Below are positions 45,069 through 56,673 of a DNA stretch of 64,000 bases, piece by piece. The notes under the pieces were generated by a model that was given only the letters and a program-made list of their open reading frames with translations, was not told the DNA's origin and made no database searches. The first letter of the stretch is position 1. Each line of letters begins with the position of its first letter. This DNA comes from Zychaea mexicana (lineage: Eukaryota > Mucoromycota > Mucoromycetes > Mucorales > Lichtheimiaceae): the NCBI RefSeq assembly GCF_025766255.1, contig NW_026516810.1, positions 1 through 64,000 of the forward strand, given 5' to 3'. A program made the translations under genes and the position numbers.

Positions 45069-46740
45069 AATAAGACACCTTTGATGTATCATTGTATTGT
45101 ACCAAAGAAAGAATGTATACTTTTATATCAACACGGCACCTAGTCTGCTATTATCATCTCTTCTTGTTCGGTGCATACAACGCAGCACACATTATAATGC
45201 AGAGAAAATAAAGGATATTCAAGATTATTAGATAGATGGTATATAGAACTGCTAAGTGTCCATGTTTTATTTGGGTCGCTCATTCACTTTCAATTACAAC
45301 GTTTCTTTTACCGCTTTCAATGCCGTTAGAGAAGGTTTGTTTTATAACAAAAAAAAAGAACATGAGATGATCTTCATTCTGTTTATGATACTTGAACAGG
45401 CTCAGTAAATAAAAAAAACAGGCGTCAAGCTCTTTATGCATGTAATCTATCATATGTGCATGGTAGTGCTTAAGGAGGGCATGCTCCGCACTTACAACAT
45501 GTTTTATCTCGACCGCACGCCGTGGCTGTGTATTATACCCACACGGAAATAAATCCGGAAACCCGCATGAACCGCCATACAATAAGGGTTTTCGGGGGGC
45601 GCGTGTGTGTATACATACTGTATATAAACTGCCCTCACCAAAAACAAAATCAGTTACAAGGACAAAGCCAAGACATGAAAGAAAACACGAAAGTTGACGG
45701 TACACTAGAGTGAATTTAAGGGGCCAAGAAACGATATAGAATCAACTGTAGTGAGGCCCCTTTGTTACTCTTCCACACCCCCTCTTTATTACTTCTGGGC
45801 GGTTTTGATAGAATTCCTGGGCATAACAAGGCTTGGTATTTCTCTATACTGGATGGACACTACAACCCATCTTTGTCGATGTTGATCGTCAGTACGGTAG
45901 GGGTGAATAAATATTTGTCTTGGTAACGTCTTGGCTTTTTTGTTTCCACAAATGTATGTCCAAAGGGAAACGATAGTTGATAGCTACACCAGCTCATGTT
46001 GAAAACCACGCTGTACTTACTATTATTCTAGGAGGGCTCAAAGAAAAAGAAGAGGAAAAAGATGTATGTGCATGTATACGACTTTATATATTCATCATTA
46101 TTCCAAGGGGAGATATACATACAGACATCACCCTCCATGCTGCCTCCTTAGAGATGTATTATTAGACGAAGACGAAGAAGAAAATGGAAGATCCAATCTT
46201 AATCTATCATTTGCATCACTAATTCGTCTGTTGTTAGGGACACGAAGCATCACCAGTGCTGCTTTCTCACTTGGGGCAAGAAGCTTGCATGAACATTCCA
46301 TAAGCAACCGTTAAAGAAAGAGAGAGGGGGGTCAGGGCCAGTCTAAATTTTGTGTGTGGTGTACATGCATCATCATGTACGATATATACGGGACGGCAGT
46401 GCAGGTCATTTGAAACGTTTGATCGAGATACATCATGGTCTGGTCGCTGTCTTTCTAACGTCGAATTGACAAATCGTCCTTTTCTTAAAGATATGGATGT
46501 ACTCTATATATACATATATATATATTGGAAAGATGGGCATAAGGCTTTTGATGATCTAGCGCACGCACGAACCCAAATATTGTAATTATAAAAAAAAGGA
46601 AGAATTTCGTTATATAAAAACAGGGACTTTCAACCTGCAGCTCCATTGCTTTTTTCTTCCACACTTTTTTTTTTCCGTACCTTAAAAAAGATAACAAAAA
46701 AGTTGCAAAAGGTTTCGTTAATCAAACAGAGACGGTCCTC
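45069..46740. other. Intergenic, no gene seen
   Basis: 1.67 kb. A 141-residue minus-strand frame at 45280-45705 has no domain and mixed composition, so it is not called. An acidic frame near 46177-46314 is also unsupported. The part before 46741 is T-rich. Confidence 0.4.
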
Positions 46741-48204
46741 ATGACCGTAGCAACACCAGCAACTGAAGCAACTTTTACCTCTTCTTCTTCTTTTCCGCAT
46801 TCTTCTTTTACTACTTCTACTTCTTCCTTTCCTTCTTCTTATAACGACGACAGCAAATACGACGCTAAAACTTCTCAGAAACCAGCGGCATCAGAAGACG
46901 AAGACGACGACGACGTCATTCTCACGATCGAACAACAACGACAACCTTTAATAATGACAGCTACTAGTAGTAGTAGTAGTAGTAACAATAATAAGGACAC
47001 TGCTATTAGTATCGTGGTGGTAGAGGACGTCGACACCACTTCCAACAACACCAACAATTACAATGAAAAACAGCGAGAACAGCAGCAAAGAAATGTTACT
47101 TTTCGCGAAAGACTCAGCTTTGACCGAACTCCTTCTTATTACAGTGAGGAGATGCCCATGAACCCTTGGGAGAGTACATACAGCAGCAAGCGCCAAATGC
47201 TCCGACAATTGACCTCCTTTTTCTTCGTCCTGGTCATCACCGTGGGGATCCCCTTGACACTCTACTTTACCACCCGGAACCATATTGAAGCCATCCATTC
47301 TTTGCTGATCTGCGCTGTGTTGCCACTCCTGTACACCATCCATGTCCTCATCCGTCACAGGCGGCTCGACGTGTTTAGCTTTTTGTTAATGTTGGATTAT
47401 GTGATTGCTGGCTTGGTCTCCCTGGCAACAGGTACTTTAAAACTCTTTATTTCATTCTAGTACATATATAACGATACAAAAGTATATATGCATCAAGACG
47501 AGTCGCGAAAAATTGAGGAAAGCTCGGAAACAATGAGACAGAGGATGCAATGTTTTATTAATAGAAGCATGCATATATATCTCTTAGGCGACGCAACAAT
47601 CACTACTTTACGCGACTCGGCAGCGACAGCCGTCGTTTCCTTGGTATTCTATGCAACCATGATCCCGCTCCGAATACGGGTCCCACGACGACTACGCAAG
47701 AAAGAAGAAGAAGAAAATAAAGAGGACACATGGTTTACCAATATTCGACCACTCACGTTTATTCTCAGCACGGAAATGTTGATCGATCCGCATGCCAAAT
47801 ACCGGTGGATCAATGCAAAAGGGATGCGCCAAGAAATGAGTGTGGTGGACTGGATCTGGTCAGTGCGCAAGGTCCGTATCTACCACTACTGGTTGACGGG
47901 CGGATGGGCGACCTGTTTATTGGTGGACTATATTATCCGTGTCATCATGGTCCTTGGCACCAATGTCTCCGTACACATGGTCTATCTCTCTGGGAGTATC
48001 ATTGTCATGATCGAACTAGTGATTATGACCGCACTGGGCGTGATTGTCGCGGTGCTCACCCGGCGCGTCACGAGAGATTGGGTGCGAGACAATGATTATA
48101 CCGAGAAATATGGATGGAAGGTCGAGCAGTTGCGGCCTTCTTCTGAAGATAGCGACAGTAATGGCCAAGAAGAAGAGTATGATGACCCTCATCATGATGT
48201 ATAG
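46741..48204 (+). CDS. VC0807-like multi-pass membrane protein
   Basis: Two exons, 46741-47431 and 47588-48204; 435 residues. The first ~150 residues are Ser/Thr/Asn-rich and disordered. Hydrophobic segments follow: LTSFFFVLVITVGIPLTLYF, IHSLLICAVLPLLYTIHVLI, VFSFLLMLDYVIAGLVSLAT, then, after the intron, AAVVSLVFYATMIPL-like, CLLVDYIIRVIMVLG and IIVMIELVIMTALGVIVAVL. The arrangement 'three helices, RRRLDVF, GDATITTLRDSA, I-RPLTF, two-helix end' matches fungal VC0807/DUF3159-like proteins of unknown function. The intron falls after SLATG and before DATITTLRDS. Family call is from pattern memory. Confidence 0.6.
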
Positions 48205-48911
48205 TCTTTTTATTATTACTACTCTTATTATTACTTTTATTCCTAATATTTTCTCTCCCCAATGTTGTTTTCTCCCTCTCTGTTTCTCTCTAGTTTTCTT
48301 ACCAAGATTCGTATTTTTATATAACTAATGCACTTTTACATAATGTTCGTCTTTGCACCCCCTCCGCCAGTGTACATAAACAAGAAAATTACTATCTTAG
48401 AATTGCCCAGTTGCTGGCGTTTGTCTGTCTTTCTGTCTGTCTGTTGTTTGTGTGACAAAAACAAAACTTGGCGCTGGAATGACAGCTTGGCGTTTGCTTG
48501 TGCTGGGCAACTCATAAAACACAGCGACACCCCTTACGAGCTCTTTGATTTTATCATGCCTCCAAGCAATCACCTTGATGAATTCGTATCCATCAACTAT
48601 ACACTATTATAGGGAGAAACACTATTCATTTCAAGGTAGAAATGTATTCCTTATTGTTGTCCGTTATTCATCAACATCACTAGATCACACTAATCATATA
48701 GTATCGTACTATGTACTACATGATACATAGTCTTAATCTCTCCCTATTAGATCCTTAACGGAAACCTTTCTTTTTCAAAAAGCAAAATGGTTCTTATTTT
48801 AATTCTGTTGTTGTGACTTTATAGGATATAAATTACGTGATCTATGCATCAAAGTCTTCTAAAACAAAATATAAAGATGGATTCATTGGTTAAGACTTGT
48901 ACGCTAGACAC
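48205..48911. other. Intergenic, convergent gene ends
   Basis: Contains the 3' ends of the VC0807-like and Ugo1-like genes. A CTGTCTGT tract (48423-48442). No gene. Confidence 0.5.
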
Positions 48912-50766
48912 CTACCACAAACACACACAATCCCACTTCTTAGATAAACGTTCACCTTCATCAATACCGTTGATAGCATGGAATACAAAGGCCATGCCAT
49001 TGGCCGCACATTGCATGCCAAATCCCTTGTACAATCCACGAATACCCCAAGCGCTGCTCAAAGTATTTGTTGCCTTTTTCTTTGATGGTGGCGGAGGCAA
49101 GAAATCATCTTCACTATCACTTGTAGTAGTATCCGATAACGATGACGACTTTTTCTTGGTATTATGAACGGCAGACGAGCGCTTTTCCTTTGTTCCTTCC
49201 TCCTTCATGATCTTGTACAATGCATCCAATACCCCCTTGTAAGGCACTGGGCGAATAGCAACGGCTGTTTCATATCTTTGTTGTTCCTTGTTCGATGATG
49301 ATGATGATGATGTTGGTACCTGCACATGCAGTCGTTTTCGGATCGTTTCCAAAGGAAGTGTGACCAATAAGCCCAAGGTTCGGATCGTCAGTTCTGCAGC
49401 ACCATAGAGAATAGGTGAGTCTTGAGCTGAAATGCCCAATGTGCGGTCAATAACAATAGGGATGCTGCTCGCTAATAAAGGTCGGACGGTATGGTACAGG
49501 ATCGTTGGTGCAAGGTTTTGTGACAGGTAAATGGCGCGGACACCGCCTTCTTCACGCACCATTGTGCGGAAAGCGTGGATGATGCCCTTGTATTTACTGT
49601 TCTGTGGCGATGCTGACTGTATTATTAATCTGACCATATTTGTTTGTCGTGGTGAGTTCAAGTCTATCCTCTGTCAACTGTATTTCCACAGACAGGCTTC
49701 TTTTATAAACCAAATTACCTTGTACGGATAATCTCCAATGGACTTAGCAGCACACCTACTACAATGTGACTCACAACCATGGTGATCAAGTTGGGACCAA
49801 TGCGCTCAAGATGCATAAGGGGTATAGTATCGTCGTACAGACCAAACACGTCGTTCAAGGTACTTTCGAATCCGGGTTGCAAACATCCCCACAACATTTC
49901 ATACATCCAAGTGACGCGCTGTCCTAGATACATATATTTGTTAGCCCCCTTTTCTTATTTGTCATCCTTTCTTCGTTTGCATTTTACCTTTAAATAACGA
50001 TTTCCATCCTTCTGTCGGTTGTTTCATGATACGGCCCAGAATATCCAACACGCCACCATCCATGGGCGCCATTTGATAGACAGGTCTGGATTGATCATCA
50101 TAAACGCTACGACTACTACCCGTTTCTGTGTTGCTCAAATCGTTTCGACTACGACGCATCTTTGATTTACTGCTCCATTGGCTACTCGTTTCTGTCTTTT
50201 GTTGTTGCTGTTGAGGTCGCGTTCCAAAAAATCCTCCTTCTTCGTCTGAAGAAGACGACGATAACAACTCGTCAAACGACCGTGTATTCTATTTCCCAAA
50301 AAAAAAAAATTAGTACCTTTTAATGTACCACCCGTGGTCTGTAATAGTAATAGTTTTGACACTTCGAGAGAGAGAGGAGAATCAAACTTACATTGGCAGT
50401 TGTAGTTGTCGTTGTTGTTGGTTCTTGTACTAATACAGCTGCGTTGTTTCGAAATCCAAAGACCTCGACACTTTCATGAGGCGCATATTGAACCTGCAGC
50501 AAAGTCGTGCCGACTTCAAATGGGCTGGTAAACATGGTCATGAAATATTTAAAGGCAGCGAAACTGGTGAATTTGGTCGTGGTGCTTTTTAATGGAATGC
50601 CCTGATCGTAATCGACAAACACTTGTGGTGTGTGACCCGGGATTGAATCGCTCGAAGGGAGGGATGTGTAGTTGTGTTGGTGGTGTAAACCCGGTGTATA
50701 GTATGGACGCAGCGGGTTGTACCCGGCTTGCTGTTGCCCCGTGGTTTGGTAGTCCCTCATTGACAT
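48912..50766 (-). CDS. UGO1: Ugo1-like mitochondrial fusion protein (modified carrier family)
   Basis: Four exons: 50766-50392, 50288-49988, 49923-49719, 49629-48912; 532 residues. N-terminal part is hydrophilic (PLRPYYTPGLHH, then FTSPFEVGTTLLQVQYAP, a P-x-E carrier-like block). The middle has a Ser/Arg-rich stretch and WKSLFKGQRVTWMYEMLWGC. Later LLSPLEIIRTRLIIQSASPQ and LVTLPLETIRKRLHVQVPTS repeat the mitochondrial-carrier signature (PLExIRxRL). The C-terminal end has GLYKGFGMQCAANGMAFVFH. Ugo1 sits in the outer membrane and couples Fzo1 and Mgm1 during fusion; it is a degenerate carrier. A Ser/Lys/Asp-rich insert (about 430-480) is unusual. It could instead be an unassigned carrier, but the layout favours Ugo1. 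Confidence 0.75.
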
Positions 50767-51348
50767 TGTTTTGTCTGTGACAAGTTTATTTACTACGAGG
50801 TTAAGAAAAGAGAGGGAGAAGAGACGTACACCGTGTGACCCAAACCAACCAACCGCCGCGGTTTGTATGGGATCGTCGGGTTCGGGATTTTCAACACTAT
50901 CACTTTATGCCAAAGAGTTTTATGCACGGCTATGTAGTATGACTATTTTTTATCCTACACTTTTTGTTGAGAAAAATGTATACAGCAATGTAAGACATGT
51001 ATTTTCGCGCCTACAGTAGACTTCATTCGCTTTGAACTCATGGCGTATGTTTAGATCTAGCGCTAATACTATAGCAACACTCTGTGTGTTAGAATAGAAG
51101 AATGCTCTTTGTATTTATATATATAGTTACGAATGATGGATATATGCACGGTTGAAGATGACGGATGACGCTGATGATGATGATGATGATGATGAGGAGG
51201 AGGAGGGCGGAAGGAAGATTGCAGAACTCTTATGGTTAGAAAGGAATACAAGTATAAGCTGTACGAACGGTAGTAGTAGTAGTAGAAGTAGTAGTTGCGA
51301 GGGAAGGGGAATTAAAAGATTAGTGTGGTAGAAAGTACAAAAAAGGGT
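50767..51348. other. Intergenic with trinucleotide repeats
   Basis: GATGAT tract (51174-51196) and AGT tract (51271-51290). No gene. Confidence 0.5.
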
Positions 51349-53638
51349 TTAGGGTCTATACATAAATTGAATGTCATGAACATCTGTCAGGTTTATGAAA
51401 CCATGACCATCAGTAGTACTGTTACCGGTAGTAACAAAACTGGCACGTTTCTTCTTGACAATACTCTCGGTGCTGTCATTATTCCAGCCGCTATCCAATG
51501 CCACCTCGTCTTGTGCTGCCAAACGATTGTCTCGATCGCGATACAAGCTCCGTCCAATATAATACAACAAACAGATCGACACAAGCTCGGCGAAAATAAA
51601 CATGATCATGATAGGAATTGCTGCGGTGGGATCACCATCGCCATATGGATCATCCTTGCCATAACGACGCAGCAATATGGGACCGATGAAATGTCCCAGG
51701 TTGATGGCAAACACATTGGTGACAATATAAAAGATGGCTTTGGTATAGCCAGAGACGTTGCTAGAAATCAAGGCTTGCGTACCGGCAGTGGCGAAATTCG
51801 TCGGCGAGAAGACCAGACCCACCATTTTCCCCGTTGTAGCATTCAGAGAAGAGCAAACTGCCAAGATGATCATGCCGATCAATGGAATAAACGAGAAGCC
51901 AGTAACGGTGTAGGCGATATGGTTCCGTAACCGGGATTTTAAAACTTGGCGTGCATAAAAGACGTATGTCAGGATATCATAGATGCCGCGTGGAAGATTC
52001 AATGCAACAGATTTTGGACCCTGATAGTGTATAGTTAGAAAAGCGTGACCCCATGTGTGGTGGTTTTGTTAGCATATGTGTTGTTTTAAGTACTGGTAGT
52101 AATAGTAGTAGTAGTAGTACACTAATAAAGTTTTTTCTTCTTTTTCTTACATTAAATCCCATTTCTTGGATGATTTGGGCGCTAAAGTCACCAATGCAGC
52201 CCATTGGCATACTGACGAGAAACGCAATCACTGCTTGACAGTAGTATCGGGGTTCGCTCAATGCTTCTTGTATATGGGACCAATGGATTTGAGTGTCGCG
52301 CACCATGGCGTTTTCACTCACGCGTGCATCCACAATATCTTCTTGCTCGGCCGATAGTCCAAATCTCTTGGAATAGGGATCGTCAGGTAAATAAATGCAC
52401 GAAGCAATGCTAGCTGCTATGGTGATGGTCCCCCAAATCAACGTGACCCTAAATGCATTGTAAATAAAGAAAATATTAATGTGTGTTATTAACGCCTAGC
52501 ATAAATGTAAATTCTTCTACATATGTAAAACACATGTGTCATTAATTAGCAGGAAGAAATAATACTTGCCATTTCCAAGCGCTTATGCCGTGTGCATCTA
52601 ATAAATAATAATAATAATAAACAATGGTGGTTTCATTAGCAACAATAACAACGAAGAAGAAGAAGAAGTAATAGTAGATATATGACAACACTTACCACCA
52701 ACGTGACTAAATCCAAAAGTTAAAAGACTGCCAAACGACACAGCAGCAGTCATTGCAGTATAACAAAAGCCGATATACAGCAACTGTTCCGAGCGACGAT
52801 AGATGGATTTGATGAGTATAAAAGCTGCAGGCAGGACAGCAGCTTCACACATGCCCAATAAAATGCGACATGCCAGCAATCCCTGGAAATTCGTGCATGC
52901 CATCATGCATGTAAGCACTATGCCCCACAAGACCATCGTCATGCTCATCACTTTGGCCGGACGAAACTTGTGTACCAGGTAAAACCCTGCGGGTATCTAT
53001 AGTTTGTCATTATTAACACTATACATCAAGATTGTAGAAAAACATACAAGATCCCCTTTTATGATATGTAGTAGAGATCCAAGAAAGCAACAAACAACAA
53101 CATACCAACATAGCCATTGTACCTAGATGGAGCGACGGACCAAGCCAACGAAATTGGTCAAGTGTAACATCTGTGTTACCATACATGCCCAATGGTCCTG
53201 TATAATTCAGCACTTGTTTATCGATTTGCTGTATGATTGTTATTATTATTATTTAGTTCTGGGGAACAACGGCCATCAAGAAAAATGAAAGGATGATGGG
53301 GGAGGGGGGGAAGGTACCTGAAGGAACATGATTACTGCCAAGAAGGGCAGGATCCTAAAGTTAATCCTATAGATAACTTTCCCGTCTGACGACGATGCAG
53401 CAGTTGACCCTTTTTCCTTTTTCTTTTCCGGCAGTGACGACAACCCGTTGTTGTTGTCTTCCGACGACGAAAAAGAAGGAGCAATGCCATAATCCTCTTG
53501 GAACACGATTGACGAGTCACGATGACCACTGCTTAATGCAAAAGAGTCATGGCGCAGAATCACTCGGTCTTTGTTGTCATTGTCTTTACTTTTCTCTGGG
53601 TCGTGGCTGCTGTGGTTGTGGTGGTTGGGAAGAAGCAT
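51349..53638 (-). CDS. MFS transporter, Dal5/anion:cation symporter family
   Basis: Six exons: 53638-53318, 53228-53106, 52996-52696, 52597-52570, 52448-52151, 52020-51349; 580 residues. The N-terminal ~90 residues are charged and cytosolic. Twelve-helix MFS core begins INFRILPFLAVIMFLQQIDK and DKQVLNYTGPLGMYG; PAGFYLVHKFRPAKVM is the A-motif loop, and ACRILLGMCEAAVLPAAFIL helix 4. Typical of allantoate/nicotinate-type permeases (Dal5, Tna1), which import organic anions with protons across the plasma membrane. The substrate cannot be told. Exon 4 has only 28 bases and its donor is GCAAGT (a GC-AG intron), needed to keep the frame into W-VTLIWGTITI. Ser/Lys-rich C terminus. Confidence 0.8.
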
Positions 53639-54180
53639 AAAATAGTGAATAGTATATAGAAAAGTGAGAAACCCATATTTTTTTTTCTCTCTGATCTAAT
53701 ACGTAGTGGTTTCTAATAATGCCAAGGCTAAAGATGGTAAAGGTCCGCTCTCCCCTCCCTCTCTCTCTCTCTCTGTCCCTTTATTCTCTCCGCTTAGCCC
53801 AAATGTTAGGCAAAGCGGGAAATAGGTACCACCTTGATTCTTTTCCGCCAATTCTTAACTATTGAAACCTCGGGTTTCATATTCTTTTGCCCAGGAGTCA
53901 TAATGTTTTATATTTAATTTACCAGACGAAATAAACAATGATGCAGCAAACAAGTACTACTGTATCCCATGTGTCTTTTATGCCAACACTTTATATGTAA
54001 AAGAGAGAGAGAGAGAGTGTGTGTGTGTGTATCTATAATATAATATTTTCACACACTATTAGCTCTGTTTCTTTTTTGTATTTGTACAATCTACTATTTT
54101 GGTGGGTTGGGGGCGGGGTTGTGTTTACATGAGACAAAATAGAGTAAACATGAAGGGCACGTATAGAGGGTGGGGGAATA
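53639..54180. other. Intergenic with simple repeats
   Basis: CT run (53755-53776) upstream of the MFS ATG and GA then TG runs (54002-54031). No gene. Confidence 0.5.
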
Positions 54181-56328
54181 TCATTTTACAATCAATTGAT
54201 CCAAAGAACGACATTGTATAGTGCTGGTATAACAACACCATGGATCATCGTTCCCTTGATCCTCATAAGCATCAGACAGAACAAACCGAGGCAATGCATT
54301 GATGGTCACCAACTGAACAAGTCGGATCGGATAATCATCAAAAGCTAGCAGTACGCCGGAATAATCCGTCAATGAAACGCCTTGCAACACAATCTTTTGC
54401 ATGACATGATTGGGCATGTACAGTGTAAATGATGCATTATTTCTTTTCTGCGACAAGAGTAGCAAGCTGCAATCGACGAGGGCGAGCTGATTGAGCCGTG
54501 GACATCGAAGAATGACTGAATCGAGCGCTGAATCGCATACCCAGCTACGTTTGAGGATCATTGCGCGGAGTGGATGATGATGATGTTGCTGTTCTTTTGG
54601 GTCGACAACAGTAACCGAGGCGTTTCGTTGGCCGCGCTCTAAACTGACAGCTTCGGCATTGAGTTGGCGGAGAAACGGTAAATGTGTCAGGAGCATGTCG
54701 ATGTTTAATGTATGCGGAAAATCACTACTACTACTACTACTAGTACTACTGCTGCTGCTGCTGCTGCCTGCTCCTACTATATCTTCTTGCTGTTGTTTGC
54801 CAATCAAGTCGAGCTGAACAATGTTGCTGCTGTTGTTGTAAGAGTGGATGGGGTGATGAAACTTTAAACGTATATCAAAGAGATCGACGGGTGCATCTGC
54901 AAGTGCATGTTGAATGTCCGATGTGGTGCATTTGTTGTTATGGTAGTAAGGGTGGTGGTGGTGATAATGGCGTTGGAGGTCATGGGGCGTCCTCGTCGTC
55001 GTCAAAGTAGATGGTTGCATTCTCATTCTCGTCATTAGATTATGATGACTACTCCGAGAAAGAGGATGTTTGGATGAAGAACGCAGACACGCTATGAAAC
55101 GCACTAGCTCATTTTGAATTTGACCCAAATGATCAAGCGATAATCCGTGTCTCGTTAGCACCACATCGTATTGGCTGTTGTTGTTGTTCGGAGATGATAA
55201 AGTCGACGACGATGTCGACTCCGTAATGATATGACTACCGAGTTTCAGCCGATCAAGGTTTAAATAGGTGGATAGTATATATTCCATCCATCCACTCGTC
55301 ATGATAGCATCGTAACCATGAAAGGGAGCTGTTGTGGTTATGCAAAGACGCTGCAGCTGTTGGAGTGGAAGCCCGCGCTTTTTCTTGCTAGTATCACCCC
55401 TCGTGGTAATGTCATCATCATCGTCGCTGTTGCTATCTGGCGGAATAATGGTATCATTGTTATAGGGCAGGTGACATAGAAACTCCACAGAGAGATTCAG
55501 GTCCGTCAGAGTAGGACACGCTTGGTGGATCATTTCTAGATGGTCGACCCGAAGTGCCCTAAATATCTTTTGCAGTGAAAGTGAGCGCAAGTTGCTTGGT
55601 ATCGATTTGAATAGTATTTGATCCATGGAGGATGGCATTGCTGCTGCTGGATCGTAGCTGGTATAATACAACATTTCTTGATCGTAATAGTCGTCCACAT
55701 ATTCATTGTTGCTAGGATCGTCATGATCAGAGCTGAAATCGTCGTCCTCGTCTTCTTCTTCATAGTGAAAGTAAAGTCTATCGATTTGCTGCTGCTGCTG
55801 CTGCTGTTGTAAACATTTCCGTCGCCGTCGATCATGATTTTGGCAATCATAGTCAAGTGTCAGATGGTATAACGACGGAAACAGCGATACCGGGAGCTGT
55901 TGCAGCTGCATGATGCCAATAACATTGAGGTGAAGCACGTCAATGTTGGGACACAGTTCGCACAGTTCTCGCCAATCGTGTAGAGATAATAAGCTACTGC
56001 CGCTCTTAGTGTCGCTATTCTGAAAAGACACCTCGCGTACCCATTGACCTGGGTCTGGATAATAATGAAGAGCAGAAGGATTATGATGATATCGTTCTTG
56101 ATGTTGTCGGGCATGCTTCAGGAATGTGTGGTAGCGTTTCCGTGTCGAAACGTCGATGGCCTTGTACAAGAAGCGCCGAAAAAATGCATACCACTGACGA
56201 TTGACTTTGCAACAGGATCCGTGATCGTGCCGTGCAAGTTGATCGGCAATGGCGGTCAGGATCTCTACTGGCAAGAGAGAAACTGGGTTTGTCTTGCTCC
56301 GCAAAAGCTGCTGTTCTGAGTGTGGCAT
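54181..56328 (-). CDS. F-box protein with LRR-like repeats
   Basis: Intronless, 715 residues. F-box-like motif at about 14-60: NPVSLLPVEILTAIADQLAR and CKVNRQWYAFFRRFLYKAID. Repeated leucine-rich segments follow (LCELCPNIDVLHLNVIGIM; LRSLSLQKIFRALRVDHLEM; CPTLTDLNLSVEFLCHL; CPRLNQLALVDCSLLLLSQ), interrupted by Gln-, Asp-, Asn- and Ser-rich low-complexity inserts. F-box proteins bind Skp1 in SCF ubiquitin ligases and the LRR recruits substrates; that role is inferred. Such long inserted versions are common in Mucorales. Codon repeat tracts (CTGCTG, GATGATG) make it prone to length variation. Confidence 0.75.
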   Translation of the reverse strand: MPHSEQQLLRSKTNPVSLLPVEILTAIADQLARHDHGSCCKVNRQWYAFFRRFLYKAIDVSTRKRYHTFLKHARQHQERYHHNPSALHYYPDPGQWVREVSFQNSDTKSGSSLLSLHDWRELCELCPNIDVLHLNVIGIMQLQQLPVSLFPSLYHLTLDYDCQNHDRRRRKCLQQQQQQQQIDRLYFHYEEEDEDDDFSSDHDDPSNNEYVDDYYDQEMLYYTSYDPAAAMPSSMDQILFKSIPSNLRSLSLQKIFRALRVDHLEMIHQACPTLTDLNLSVEFLCHLPYNNDTIIPPDSNSDDDDDITTRGDTSKKKRGLPLQQLQRLCITTTAPFHGYDAIMTSGWMEYILSTYLNLDRLKLGSHIITESTSSSTLSSPNNNNSQYDVVLTRHGLSLDHLGQIQNELVRFIACLRSSSKHPLSRSSHHNLMTRMRMQPSTLTTTRTPHDLQRHYHHHHPYYHNNKCTTSDIQHALADAPVDLFDIRLKFHHPIHSYNNSSNIVQLDLIGKQQQEDIVGAGSSSSSSSTSSSSSSDFPHTLNIDMLLTHLPFLRQLNAEAVSLERGQRNASVTVVDPKEQQHHHHPLRAMILKRSWVCDSALDSVILRCPRLNQLALVDCSLLLLSQKRNNASFTLYMPNHVMQKIVLQGVSLTDYSGVLLAFDDYPIRLVQLVTINALPRFVLSDAYEDQGNDDPWCCYTSTIQCRSLDQLIVK

Positions 56329-56673
56329 GTAAAAAGCACAGAGAATGAGAGAGAAAGAGAGAAAGAGAGAAAGAGAAAGGAAGAAGAAGAAGAAGAAGAA
56401 GAAGAGAGAAGGAATGATCTTTTGTACAGGGCAGGGCAGGACAGGTCAGGACAGGGCTCATGATTTATCAAAACTGAAATGTTGCAGGATTACTCTTGGG
56501 ATAACCCGAGCTCCGATCTCAGCGATCCTTCCTTTCATTTAATCTGTAATCAATCATCACTCTCGCTCTCTCTCCGCACCACGCACCCAATTTCAAATGC
56601 ATGAAATTGATGTCGTCTCCGCCGTCGTCCGCTTTTTCTTCCTTCCGCTCTTTCACTCTTTTAATTAGACATC
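56329..56673. promoter_or_regulatory. Divergent promoter region between F-box and PDH E1 alpha genes
   Basis: 345 bases between divergent ATGs. A GA-rich run (56341-56410) lies next to the F-box gene; CT-rich DNA (56558-56575, 56628-56655) lies just upstream of PDH. TATA-like sequence is not evident. Confidence 0.45.

Noticed and set aside
45280..45705. 141-residue minus-strand frame
   Set aside because: Mixed composition without domain; A-rich tail coded by T runs. Not supported as a gene.
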